NCBI RefSeq assembly: GCF_029952445.1
Contig: NZ_JAQPPK010000011.1
Location: 91,231 to 155,230 of the forward strand
DNA length: 64,000 nt
Source: Paenarthrobacter nitroguajacolicus
GTDB taxonomy: Bacteria > Actinomycetota > Actinomycetes > Actinomycetales > Micrococcaceae
Direction of reading: 5' to 3'
A program made the position numbers and the translations under genes. The stretch's first letter is position 1. The number at the start of each line of letters is the position of its first letter. The notes below the pieces were generated by a model. It did not search any database. It had not been told where the DNA came from and saw nothing but the letters and a program-made list of their open reading frames with translations. Positions 47,031 to 55,470 of this stretch are shown here, piece after piece.

Positions 47031-47465
47031 TTAGTCTTCGTCGAGCGTTTCCGTGAGGTGGTGTGTGGGAATCCGGTCGCGGTCGTACGTAATTTCCGTG
47101 TAGCCGTGCGGCTGCGGGCGCCCATCGGCGCCGAGGTTGACGAATACGATCTCCTCAATGGTCAGGATGGCCTGCCGGGTGATCATGTTCCGGACCTCTG
47201 CGCGCATGGTCAGGGAGGTGCGGCCGAAACGCTTGGCAGTCAGGCCCATTTCAATCAGGTCGCCCTGCACGGCTGAGCTCACGAAGTTGATTTCGGAAAT
47301 GTACTTGGTGACCGCGCGGCCGTTACCCAACTGCAGGATGGCGTAGATCGCGGCCTCTTCGTCGATCCACTTCAGCAGGCTACCGCCGAAGAGCGTGCCA
47401 TTGGCGTTAAGGTCCTCGGGCCGCACCCATTTACGGGTGCGAAAGGTGATGTCTGCTTTTTCCAT
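47031..47465 (-). CDS. Acyl-CoA thioesterase (hotdog fold, YciA-like)
   Basis: 144 aa. NANGTLFGGSLLKWIDEEAAIYAILQLGNGRAVT gives the hotdog helix with the catalytic Asp, and VRNMITRQAILTIEEIVFVNLGADGRPQPHG the following strands of the YciA/BACH type. Cytosolic hydrolysis of acyl-CoA. Monocistronic. Confidence 0.9.
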   Translation of the reverse strand: MEKADITFRTRKWVRPEDLNANGTLFGGSLLKWIDEEAAIYAILQLGNGRAVTKYISEINFVSSAVQGDLIEMGLTAKRFGRTSLTMRAEVRNMITRQAILTIEEIVFVNLGADGRPQPHGYTEITYDRDRIPTHHLTETLDED

Positions 47466-47526
47466 AAGCCGAGATTATCGAACCGCCGCAACTACCCGCT
47501 GCATGTTGTGCCGCAGTTCACGCGGC

Positions 47527-48030
47527 TTAGGCCATTGCGGTGTGCGAGGCACTGTGCGAATCCAGGCGCTTGGAGTAGCAAAACGATTCGTCGACGCCCA
47601 CGTAGGGACCAAAGTTGGGCACGGCGGCAAACCCCGCACTCTCATAGAAACTCCGGCCATCCGACTGGGCCGAACCTGCCTCTGCGGCGATCACACTGAA
47701 ACCGTGTGAGTGGGCCTGGGCTTCCAGCGCAGCAAGGATCGAGCTGGCAACTCCCGAGCCCCGGGCATACGGCACCACGTAAAGCCGTTTGATCTCCGCC
47801 GTGTTTTCATCCAGCATCCGCAGGCCGCCGCAACCGAGCGGTTGGCCCGAACATTTCTCGTACGCAACCACAAAGACCGCGGTGTCAGCTTCCGAAGGCG
47901 GAGGCCCGGGTTCGTGGTCAGTGCTTCCGAAACGGGAATCCAGTTCTGCCTGCTGCGCGGCTCGAAGATCGGCGCCAACGGGGTTGGCCCACGTGACCTG
48001 TCGGATGTTGAGCCGTGGGTTGGTTTGCAT
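47527..48030 (-). CDS. GNAT family N-acetyltransferase
   Basis: 167 aa. LGCGGLRMLDENTAEIKRLYVVPYARGSGVASSILAALEAQA contains motif A (RGSGVASSIL) for acetyl-CoA. EAGSAQSDGRSFYESAGFAAVPNFGPY is the motif B end with the usual YESAGF. Substrate unknown. Separate promoter likely. Confidence 0.9.
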   Translation of the reverse strand: MQTNPRLNIRQVTWANPVGADLRAAQQAELDSRFGSTDHEPGPPPSEADTAVFVVAYEKCSGQPLGCGGLRMLDENTAEIKRLYVVPYARGSGVASSILAALEAQAHSHGFSVIAAEAGSAQSDGRSFYESAGFAAVPNFGPYVGVDESFCYSKRLDSHSASHTAMA

Positions 48031-48172
48031 CTATGCCTCGATTCGCCGGGTTTCGGGGAGGTGTCTATGCGTATCAAGCCTAGGGAGCCGGGGTTACCGT
48101 GGTGTTTCCTGCGCGTAAGCGTCGAGAGAAATGCTGGCGGTTCGTGTTTCGCGTCGTCGCCGCATGCGTCTT

Positions 48173-48829
48173 CTAGAGGGCCTCGCCGGTGGGGTCCTCC
48201 GCGGTTTGGTCTGCCAGGGCCATGCCGCCAACAGGGAGCTGGTCCCAGTGCAGCACCTTCCAGCCCTTTTCCAGGTCGCCTTCAAGGGCCACGATGCCAG
48301 TGTTGGGCAGCTGATGTGTCTGGGCGAATGCGGTGTCGATGTCTGAGGCCCTGCGCCCTGCCCAGCAGCGGATCGCCGCTCCGTGGCTCACTATCACGGC
48401 CGTCTGATGTCCAGCGGCCACCACTTCCTCCACCGAGGCGTCGAAGCGGGCGAAGAAGTCATGTCCGTTGTACGCCCCGGGCATGCGCACATCAAGGTCG
48501 CCGTCCGTCCACGCGAAGACGGTACCCATGTAGCGCAGGTGCGACTCGTGATCTGTCTTCATTTCCAGGCTGCCGGCTTCGATTTCGTGAACGCCGTCCA
48601 GAATGCGTGGCTGCAGGCCTGTGGCTTTCGCCAGCGGTAGCACAGTGCGCTGGGTGCGCAACAGAGTGGAGGTATAGAGGGCCTCGATGGCTTCGTCCGC
48701 CAAGGCTTCCGGAAGGGCAGCAGCCTGGCGCTCACCGAGCTCGGTCAGCCCTGGGCCGGGGAACGCGGTGTCCAGCTGGCCCGCGACGTTGCCCGGGGTT
48801 TGTCCGTGCCTGATCAACAGGAGCTTCAT
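48173..48829 (-). CDS. Histidine phosphatase family protein
   Basis: 218 aa from ATG 48829 with GAGGAG nine nt upstream. MKLLLIRHGQTPGNVAGQLDTAFPGPGLTELG has the RHG motif; YTSTLLRTQRTVLPLAKATG, HEIEAGSLE and AVIVSHGAAIRCW complete the pocket. Of the broad-specificity phosphatase/phosphoglycerate mutase-like type. Upstream DNA holds GTTCCCTTGGG twice (48881, 48897). Confidence 0.9.
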   Translation of the reverse strand: MKLLLIRHGQTPGNVAGQLDTAFPGPGLTELGERQAAALPEALADEAIEALYTSTLLRTQRTVLPLAKATGLQPRILDGVHEIEAGSLEMKTDHESHLRYMGTVFAWTDGDLDVRMPGAYNGHDFFARFDASVEEVVAAGHQTAVIVSHGAAIRCWAGRRASDIDTAFAQTHQLPNTGIVALEGDLEKGWKVLHWDQLPVGGMALADQTAEDPTGEAL

Positions 48830-49006
48830 GGCGCTCCGCTCCTCACATAGTTTTCCGGGTCTGCGTTTGTTCGGGTTTGGGTTCCCTTGGGATTGCGTTC
48901 CCTTGGGTGGTTCCAGCCAATCAGCCGCAGTGGTTCGGAAACAGCCCGACACGCCGTGTCCTGAACGCGCTGAGCCTTGACCCTTACCTGTTGAACCACG
49001 ACTTAA

Positions 49007-49226
49007 ACCACGACGGCGGGCGAAGGCTCCCAGCCCTGCCCGCTCGTTAGACCACGACGGCGGGCGAAGGCTCCCAGCCCTGCCTGCTCGTTAGACCACG
49101 ACGGCGGGCGAAGGCTCCCAGCCCTGCCTGCTCGTTAGACCACGACGGCGGGCGAGGGCTCCCAGCCCTGCCTGCTCGTTAAACCACGACGGCGGGCGAA
49201 GGCTCCCAGCCCTGCCCGCCGTCGTC
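49007..49226. repeat. Five tandem copies of a 44-bp unit downstream of purB
   Basis: Units begin at 49007, 49051, 49095, 49139 and 49183, each starting ACCACGACGGCGGGCGA and containing GGCTCCCAGCCCTGCC. Differences between copies are few. The unit carries the left arm of the ACGGCGG hairpin family; only the last copy has the complete right arm. The 425-bp gap 48830-49254 contains this array and no gene. Confidence 0.9.
49187..49224 (-). terminator. Terminator hairpin of purB inside the last repeat copy
   Basis: CGACGGCGGGC (49187-49197) pairs with GCCCGCCGTCG (49214-49224) across 16 nt. It lies 31 bp beyond the purB stop on the minus strand. The other copies cannot form the full stem because their right side reads GCCTGCTCG or GCCCGCTCG. 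Confidence 0.65.
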
Positions 49227-49254
49227 GTCGTCGAGCGACTTGCGTGCTCGCGGC

Positions 49255-50661
49255 CTACTTCAGGTGGTCAACCAGCTTGTCCGCGATGCCCGTGTACTTG
49301 CCCGGCGTCAGGGCAAGGAGACGTGATTCGGCGTCAGCTGAGAGGCCAAGGCCCTGGACAAATTCCTGCATGCGGGCACCGTCCACGCGCTGGCCGCGGG
49401 TGAGGTCCTTGAGGCGTTCATAGGGGTTTTCCATGCCTTCGACGCCTGCGATGGCCTCGGCGCGCATGACCATCTGGATGGCTTCGCCGAGAACTTCCCA
49501 GTTCGTGTCGAGGTCGCCGGCAAGGACTTCCTCGGCAACGTCGAGTGCTTTAAGGCCCTTGGCCACGTTGGAGATCGCAAGCAGCGAGTGACCGAAGGCC
49601 ACGCCGATGTTGCGCTGCGAGGAGGAGTCCGTGAGGTCGCGCTGCCAGCGGGATGTCACCAGCGTTGCGGCCAGGGTGTCCAGAAGGCCGTTGGAGATCT
49701 CCAGGTTGGCTTCTGCGTTTTCGAAGCGGATCGGGTTCACCTTGTGCGGCATGGTTGACGAGCCAGTGGCGCCGGCCACCGGGATCTGGCGGAAGTAGCC
49801 GATGGAGATGTAGCTCCAGATATCCGTGCAAACGTTGTGCAGGATGCGGTTGAAGCGTGCGATGTCGGCGTACAGCTCAGCCTGCCAGTCGTGGCTCTCG
49901 ATCTGTGTGGTGAGCGGGTTCCAGGTGAGGCCAAGGCCTTCCACGAAGGACTTGGCGACAGCTTCCCAGTCAGCGCCCGGGACGGAGGCGACGTGGGCAG
50001 CGTAGGTACCCGTGGCACCGTTGATCTTGCCGAGGAACTCGGTCTTGGCGATGCGGGCCAGCTGGCGGTTCAGGCGGTGCGCAATGACAGCCAGTTCCTT
50101 GCCGAGTGTGGTGGGAGTGGCAGGCTGGCCGTGCGTGCGGGACAACATCGGCACCGAGCGGTTTTCCTCGGCCATGGCCTCGATCTGCTTCACCAGCGCC
50201 GTGGCGTTCGGCAGCCAGACATCCTCCACGGCACCCTTGATTCCCACAGCGTAGGAAAGGTTGTTGATGTCCTCGGAGGTGCAACCGAAGTGGACCATGG
50301 CGGTCAGGTTCTCGATGCCGATGGCGGGCAAACGGCGGCCGATGTAGTACTCCACAGCCTTCACGTCGTGCACGGTGACGGCTTCGATCTCGGCGAGTTC
50401 ATTGACCGAAGACGCATCGAATTCCGTGACGATGGCCCGGAGCTGCGCAATCTGCTCAGCGGAGAGCGGGCCGGCGCCGGGAAGAACGGATTGGCTGGTC
50501 AGGTGGATGAGCCACTCGACTTCGACGTGAACGCGATCGCGGTTCAGCGCGGCCTCGGACAAGTAGTCCACGAGGGGTGCGACGGCGGCACGGTAACGGC
50601 CATCAAGGGCGCCAAGGGCCAGGGGTTCGGAAGCGAGGGACACGCGAGGGGATTCAGCCAT
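49255..50661 (-). CDS. purB: Adenylosuccinate lyase
   Basis: 468 aa fumarase/aspartase-superfamily enzyme acting twice in purine synthesis. The signature GSSTMPHKVNPI spans about 300-311, and SRTHGQPATPTTLGKEL holds H177. HFGCTSEDINNLSYAVG and YYIGRRLPAIG also match PurB of the E. coli type. ATG 50661 follows the leader AGGAACC. Monocistronic and followed by the repeat array. Confidence 0.96.
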   Translation of the reverse strand: MAESPRVSLASEPLALGALDGRYRAAVAPLVDYLSEAALNRDRVHVEVEWLIHLTSQSVLPGAGPLSAEQIAQLRAIVTEFDASSVNELAEIEAVTVHDVKAVEYYIGRRLPAIGIENLTAMVHFGCTSEDINNLSYAVGIKGAVEDVWLPNATALVKQIEAMAEENRSVPMLSRTHGQPATPTTLGKELAVIAHRLNRQLARIAKTEFLGKINGATGTYAAHVASVPGADWEAVAKSFVEGLGLTWNPLTTQIESHDWQAELYADIARFNRILHNVCTDIWSYISIGYFRQIPVAGATGSSTMPHKVNPIRFENAEANLEISNGLLDTLAATLVTSRWQRDLTDSSSQRNIGVAFGHSLLAISNVAKGLKALDVAEEVLAGDLDTNWEVLGEAIQMVMRAEAIAGVEGMENPYERLKDLTRGQRVDGARMQEFVQGLGLSADAESRLLALTPGKYTGIADKLVDHLK

Positions 50662-50826
50662 GGTTCCTATTCTTTCATGCCGGGCGCAGGGGCCGGCGTC
50701 GATGACGGTGCTATGTGGATACCCACCAGTTATCCACATACGCGACGGCGCTGCTTCCGCCCGGCTCTGTCCCTCCGTAGCGTTTTGGCTACCGATCAAC
50801 AGAACGACCACTGGAGTACAGCCCAC

Positions 50827-51138
50827 ATGAGCCTCGGCTTGATGCCTGCAGCCAACCCGCCCACGTTCGATCCTTTGGAATGCGCCTCACGAAGCCATGA
50901 AGTCCAGAGGCTGGCGTGGCGCATGAAGGCCTGTGTCGACCAGGCGGACACCGTCCTCGCCTCCCTTCGGAAGATACAGCTGGAGGACTGGCAGTCACCG
51001 GCCGGCCGCGCATACCGAACAACCGTCGCTGTTCATGCCTCTGCCCTTATGCGGGCCCGGGAGGGCTTGGATGGGGCGGCCGCAGCGGTCCTGAGGCATT
51101 CGCAGAATGTGTCCGTCTCGGGCGGAAGGGGACGCTGA
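50827..51138 (+). CDS. WXG100-like small helical protein
   Basis: 103 aa, predicted helix-turn-helix hairpin: SHEVQRLAWRMKACVDQADTVLASLRKIQLED, then W55-QSPAGRAYRTTV, then a second helix. The turn resembles the W-x-G of ESX-secreted WXG100 proteins, which are about 100 aa, but reads WQSPAG. Its stop overlaps the start of the next gene (TGATG). It may pair with the N-terminus of that protein. Confidence 0.65.
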   Translation: MSLGLMPAANPPTFDPLECASRSHEVQRLAWRMKACVDQADTVLASLRKIQLEDWQSPAGRAYRTTVAVHASALMRAREGLDGAAAAVLRHSQNVSVSGGRGR

Positions 51139-52484
51139 TGGCCGACGCAGCGCCTGTGGGCGCCGGTGCGGCACCAACGCCTTCTCCTCCACCGCCCGAC
51201 GGAATTCTTCGTATCCAGGGAGGAGTTGGTGGCATCTCTTTTCAGTTGGAAGAACTTGCCAGGGGAGCCGACCAGCTCGATGACATAGTTGGGCAGTTGT
51301 TGGGCATCGAGGAGGAGGCCCGTCGCGTTCAAGACGCGCTGGGGTCGTACCTCCCCGACTCCTATGACTCGGGCTGTCTTGCCATCGACGCCGTGGCCGA
51401 AAGTCGAAAAGATGTCGGCCGCTTGCGAGAGGAGCTGGGCGACGTCAGTGCCAGCGTGCGGGCAAGCCACCGGGACTACGCGACAACGGAGGAACAGAAC
51501 TCCAGATTCCATATCTTTGATTCGGGGCTGGAGGAGCTCACTCGCCTGGGCAAAGACCTGATCCCGGGACGGGACCTCACGGAGGACTTCTGCAACCTGG
51601 TTATCAACCCGGGCTTCGAAGCTGCACACCTGGTGCGTTTTGTGGTTGGTTCACCGGTGCTGGCGGGGTATCAACCCCGCGCGGTCAACGTAGAGAAGGT
51701 CAGCGAAACCGCGGAAGATATTAAGCCTTCGATGGCAGAGAGTCTCCGACGCCTCGAGAAGGTCTACGACAGGAACGACGGCGAGATTGAGGTCATCGAA
51801 TTTGATAACAACGGTTCGTCCTCCTGGATGGTCCTGATCCCGGGCACACAGCCTGACACGCCCTCGACCAACCCTTTCGATATCCCGGGAATTGGTGAAG
51901 CTGTCGGCTTTGGTTCCGAAGAAGTCATCCCCGCAGTCGCAGAGGCCCTTCGCGAAGCGGGGGCGGAGGCCGGCGACCAAGTGGTGGCGGTGGGGCACAG
52001 CCAGGGTGGTGTCCACGCCATGAACCTTAGCCAGGACAAGGCGTTCCTCAGTGAATTCGACCTCAAATTCGTGCTTACGGCCGGAGCCCCCGTCGGCGGT
52101 ATCGTTCCCGAGCCCGGTATTGGTTCCCTTCACCTGGAGCACGTGCAGGACTGGGTGCCGGGGACGGACGGCCACATGAACCCTGACACAAAGGACAGGG
52201 TTACGGTGACGCTGACGAACGAGGTCAGCACTCCGGAAGGGGAGGGACCGGGCCTGGGCCCCGGTCATGACCAGGAGAATTATGCCAAGGGAGCCGAACT
52301 GGTCAGTGCCAGCAGCGATCCGTCGTTGGTTGCTTCCACAGCGGCGTTTGCCGGAGTGGTCGGGGTTGGCGGGGCGGCGAAAGTCACCAGATTCAAGCTC
52401 ACCCGGAGTGCGGAGCCTGATCGCCGCGGCAGCCTTTCCAGTCCGGGCCTTCCCGATTCCAGGTCGACGGCCGGAGCTCGATGA
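51138..52484 (+). CDS. Alpha/beta hydrolase (lipase-like) with ESX/LXG-like helical N-terminus
   Basis: 448 aa. Residues 25-115 are amphipathic helices (LEELARGADQLDDIVGQLLGIEEEARRVQ, AVAESRKDVGRLREELGDVSASV) resembling WXG/LXG-type secretion domains. Residues 215-400 contain a lipase-like domain with VVAVGHSQGGVHAMNLSQD (nucleophile S288) and a later HMNPDTKDRV region; the His is not certain. No signal peptide. The gene is coupled to the WXG100-like gene, which suggests export through a type VII-like system and a secreted hydrolase or toxin. No ESX machinery is in the window. Confidence 0.7.
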   Translation: MADAAPVGAGAAPTPSPPPPDGILRIQGGVGGISFQLEELARGADQLDDIVGQLLGIEEEARRVQDALGSYLPDSYDSGCLAIDAVAESRKDVGRLREELGDVSASVRASHRDYATTEEQNSRFHIFDSGLEELTRLGKDLIPGRDLTEDFCNLVINPGFEAAHLVRFVVGSPVLAGYQPRAVNVEKVSETAEDIKPSMAESLRRLEKVYDRNDGEIEVIEFDNNGSSSWMVLIPGTQPDTPSTNPFDIPGIGEAVGFGSEEVIPAVAEALREAGAEAGDQVVAVGHSQGGVHAMNLSQDKAFLSEFDLKFVLTAGAPVGGIVPEPGIGSLHLEHVQDWVPGTDGHMNPDTKDRVTVTLTNEVSTPEGEGPGLGPGHDQENYAKGAELVSASSDPSLVASTAAFAGVVGVGGAAKVTRFKLTRSAEPDRRGSLSSPGLPDSRSTAGAR

Positions 52485-52486
52485 TT

Positions 52487-52915
52487 CTAGCGCTTCCGTG
52501 CCCCCGGAATGAGCCCGGCCACCATGGAGATGATGCTGATGATGATCGAGGCCAGGATGGCCGTCCAGAAGAACGAGTCCAAAGTGAGGTGTACGGGCGT
52601 GAAGCTGCTCAGCCACGCGGTTAGATACAACATCGCCGCGTTGATCACGATCGTGAACAGGCCCAGGGTCAAGATGGTCACGGGCAGCGAGAGAAGCCTC
52701 ACCAGGGGACGAACGAAGGCGTTCACTACACCGAAAATGAGCCCGATGAACAGGTACGCCAGAATTATGCCCGCGGTGTCGGCGCCCTGCGTGAGTCCTG
52801 CGTTTGCAGCGGCCGATTCTGTGGCACTGGTGGTGATGTCCATGCCTTGCAGCAGCCAGGTAGCAACCCAGAGAGCCAGGCCGTTGATAAGGACGCGGAT
52901 GATGAATGAACCCAT
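52487..52915 (-). CDS. Phage holin family (DUF360-like) membrane protein
   Basis: 142 aa, four helices. MGSFIIRVLINGLALWVATWLLQGM, AGIILAYLFIGLIFGVVNAFVRPLVRLLSLPVTILTLGLF and INAAMLYLTAWLSSF match the Phage_holin_4_2/YvlD family, in which VNAFVRPLVR..SLPVTILTLGLF is diagnostic. Despite the name these are chromosomal membrane proteins of unknown role. Ends 3 bp from the convergent lipase gene. Confidence 0.88.
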   Translation of the reverse strand: MGSFIIRVLINGLALWVATWLLQGMDITTSATESAAANAGLTQGADTAGIILAYLFIGLIFGVVNAFVRPLVRLLSLPVTILTLGLFTIVINAAMLYLTAWLSSFTPVHLTLDSFFWTAILASIIISIISMVAGLIPGARKR

Positions 52916-53005
52916 GGGTCCATGGTTCCACACTGACCTGTGCCGTGGCTGGGCGGCGTTGCGTGCCACTCCGTTCGCGGCGGGGGTACAAGTAGGCTTG
53001 AAGCC

Positions 53006-54124
53006 ATGACTACTACTGACAACGCACCGGAGGGCGTACTCCCTCGACCGGTCGTGGACAGGCTTCCAAAATACGCTGCCGGTAAACCACCGGCAGCTAT
53101 TGAAGGCCTCACCAGCTACAAATTGTCGTCCAACGAGAACCCGCTGCCTCCGATCCCTGCAGTGCTGCAGGCAATATCGGACCAGACAGATATCAACCGC
53201 TACCCTGATCCTCTGGCAACGAAGCTGAGGACGGCCCTTGCAGGATTCCTGGATGTCCCGGCTGACGATGTCGTCACCGGCGCCGGCAGCCTCGGGGCAC
53301 TGAACCAGATTCTCGCAACTTTTGCCGGGCAGAACGACGACGGCAAAGCCGACGAAGTGATCTACGCCTGGCGTTCCTTCGAGGCATACCCCATCTGCGT
53401 GGGGCTGGCAGGTGCTGCCAGTGTCCAAATACCTTTGCTGGCAGATGGACGGCACGATCTCGACACGATGGCCGCGGCAGTTACCGTCCGCACCAAGGTG
53501 ATCCTGTTGTGCACTCCGAACAACCCCACCGGACCGATTCTGACCGCTGAGGAAACAGAACGCTTTATCCAGTCTGTTCCGCCCAACGTGGTGGTTGTTA
53601 TTGATGAGGCCTATCAGGAATTCGTGCGGGACTCCGAAGCTGTGGATGGCATCAAGCTTTACCGCAAATACCCGAACGTTGTTGTCCTGAGGACTTTTTC
53701 CAAGGCCCACGGCCTGGCGGGTCTTCGCGTGGGATACAGCGTGGCGGGTCCGGCCCTCACCCAACATCTTCGGGTAACGGCCACGCCATTTGCGGTTTCA
53801 CAAATTGCCGAACGCGCCGCAGTAACCTCGATTGAGAATTTCGACCAGGTTGTGGAAAGGGTACAAAGCCTCGTGGTCGAACGTGACCGCGTCACCGCCG
53901 GGCTGCGGGAGCTGGGCTGGTTCGTTCCTGAGGCCCAAGGCAACTTCATATGGTTGAATCTGGGCGGGAACAGTGCCGAATTTGCGGCCCTTGCCGCAGA
54001 GCAGGCGTTGTCCGTTCGAGCCTTTGCCAACGAGGGCGTACGCGTCAGCATCGGCGAAGTGGAGGCCAACACGCGATTCTTGAATCTCTGTGCAGGTTAT
54101 ACAAAGGCGCCGCGTGGTTCCTAG
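53006..54124 (+). CDS. pat: Aromatic amino acid / histidinol-phosphate aminotransferase (Pat/HisC)
   Basis: 372 aa PLP enzyme. SYKLSSNENPLPP, VIYAWRSFEAYPI, CTPNNPTG, IDEAYQEF and TFSKAHGLAGLRVGY (K233; R241 binds the phosphate/carboxylate) fit HisC-like enzymes. The YAWRSFEAYPI segment is that of actinobacterial Pat, which prefers phenylalanine or aromatic keto acids; HisC itself is normally in the his operon. The adjoining 2-oxoacid dehydrogenase operon supports amino-acid catabolism or keto-acid use. Confidence 0.85.
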   Translation: MTTTDNAPEGVLPRPVVDRLPKYAAGKPPAAIEGLTSYKLSSNENPLPPIPAVLQAISDQTDINRYPDPLATKLRTALAGFLDVPADDVVTGAGSLGALNQILATFAGQNDDGKADEVIYAWRSFEAYPICVGLAGAASVQIPLLADGRHDLDTMAAAVTVRTKVILLCTPNNPTGPILTAEETERFIQSVPPNVVVVIDEAYQEFVRDSEAVDGIKLYRKYPNVVVLRTFSKAHGLAGLRVGYSVAGPALTQHLRVTATPFAVSQIAERAAVTSIENFDQVVERVQSLVVERDRVTAGLRELGWFVPEAQGNFIWLNLGGNSAEFAALAAEQALSVRAFANEGVRVSIGEVEANTRFLNLCAGYTKAPRGS

Positions 54125-54183
54125 CGGTTAACAAATGCGCCAACCGAACTTACTGCCGATAAAGTAAGGGACGAAAGCCAAAA

Positions 54184-54221
54184 ATATGCCCGTTCCGGAA
54201 TGCATTCCGGAACGGGCATAT
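54184..54221. promoter_or_regulatory. Perfect 38-nt palindrome upstream of the 2-oxoacid dehydrogenase operon
   Basis: The left half ATATGCCCGTTCCGGAATG (54184-54202) is complementary to 54203-54221. It lies 60 bp after the pat stop and 55 bp before the E1alpha start, in AT-richer DNA. It may be a terminator of pat or an operator for the operon. Confidence 0.6.
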
Positions 54222-54276
54222 ATCCCAGCGACAGACATTGTCCGGCAACCAGCCAGCGGCAAAGCAAGGAGACGGA

Positions 54277-55470
54277 ATGGGCTCGACACAACTGCCCCCC
54301 GGGACGGAAGAATCTCTCGCGGCCACCACCGCGTTGGCAGCCGCACCAAGCGAGCCGACGGAAATGGTGCAGTTGCTCGGACCCGACGGGACATTGGGGT
54401 CGGACCCGGTCTTCTCGGACTACGCCAAGCGGATCGATCCGGAGAAGCTCCGGGTCTTCTACGCCGACATGGCCAGGATCCGTCGCTTTGACCAGGAATC
54501 CACCGCCCTTCAGCGCCAGGGGGAGCTCGCCTTGTGGGTCCCCTTGACGGGCCAGGAGGCTGCGCAGATCGGTTCCGGCCACGCAAGCCAGCCGCAGGAC
54601 TATATCTTTCCCACGTACCGCGAGCACGGTGTGGCACTCGTCCGGAATGTGGACCTCGCGGAGTTGTTGAAGCAGTTCCGTGGAGTCTCGAACGGTGGCT
54701 GGGATCCGCGTGAGAACAACTTCCACTTGTACACGCTGGTGCTCGCTGCGCAGACCCTTCACGCCGTGGGCTATGCCATGGGCATCCAGCGGGACCAGAA
54801 GTCCGCGGGGGCTACAGACTCAACTGATCCCAAAGCCGCTGTCATTGCCTACTTTGGAGATGGCGCGAGCTCCGAGGGGGACGTTCACGAGTCAATGGTG
54901 TTCGCGGCGTCTTATAACGCGCCCGTGGTGTTCTTCTGCCAGAACAACCACTGGGCCATTTCGGTGCCAACCGAAGTCCAGACCAAGGTTCCATTGGCCA
55001 ATCGCGCAAAAGGCTACGGTTTCCCGGGCATCCGCGTTGATGGCAACGATGTCATTGCCGTCCATGCCGTGACGGAATGGGCCCTGGAGCACGCGCGGGA
55101 AGGCCGCGGCCCGGTCCTGATCGAGGCTTACACCTACCGGGTAGGTGCCCACACCACGGCGGATGACCCCACCAAGTACAGGGAGTCGGCCGAAGAAGCT
55201 GCCTGGCGCGAGAAGGATCCGCTGGACCGCCTGGAAAAGTACCTGCGCGCCGAAGGGCTCGCTGACGAAGCGTTCTTTGATCAGGTCAAGGCCGACGGCG
55301 ACGAATTGGCCAAGTACGTGCGAAGCACCACGCACGGCCTGGAAGTACCGGACATCCGGGAAGCATTCGCAAGCGTGTACGCCGAGCAACATCCGCTGAT
55401 TGCAGAGGAATTGGCCTGGTTCGAGGAATACTCGGCCGGCTTCGAAAGCGACCAGGAGGCATCCAACTGA
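54277..55470 (+). CDS. 2-oxoacid dehydrogenase E1 component, alpha subunit
   Basis: 397 aa from ATG 54277 behind AAGGAGACGGA. FPTYREHGVALVR and FGDGASSEGDVHESMVFAASYNAPVVFFCQNNHWAIS give the thiamine-diphosphate motif (GDG-x-NN) and the E1alpha phosphorylation-loop-like HTTADDPTKYR region. It decarboxylates a branched-chain 2-oxoacid or pyruvate. The proteins are usually annotated as pyruvate dehydrogenase but actinobacterial ones of this order are often branched-chain type; sequence alone does not decide. Confidence 0.9.
   Translation: MGSTQLPPGTEESLAATTALAAAPSEPTEMVQLLGPDGTLGSDPVFSDYAKRIDPEKLRVFYADMARIRRFDQESTALQRQGELALWVPLTGQEAAQIGSGHASQPQDYIFPTYREHGVALVRNVDLAELLKQFRGVSNGGWDPRENNFHLYTLVLAAQTLHAVGYAMGIQRDQKSAGATDSTDPKAAVIAYFGDGASSEGDVHESMVFAASYNAPVVFFCQNNHWAISVPTEVQTKVPLANRAKGYGFPGIRVDGNDVIAVHAVTEWALEHAREGRGPVLIEAYTYRVGAHTTADDPTKYRESAEEAAWREKDPLDRLEKYLRAEGLADEAFFDQVKADGDELAKYVRSTTHGLEVPDIREAFASVYAEQHPLIAEELAWFEEYSAGFESDQEASN

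Noticed and set aside
49007..49226. Regular 44-bp repeats considered as a CRISPR array
   Set aside because: Copies are contiguous with no unique spacers; no cas genes are nearby.
49837..50826. Long open frame antisense to purB that runs in frame into the WXG100-like gene
   Set aside because: Only the part from ATG 50827 lies outside purB and has protein-like composition; the upstream part is a shadow.
52487..52915. Holin-family label considered as evidence of a prophage
   Set aside because: The family is mostly chromosomal membrane proteins, and no other phage gene is present.
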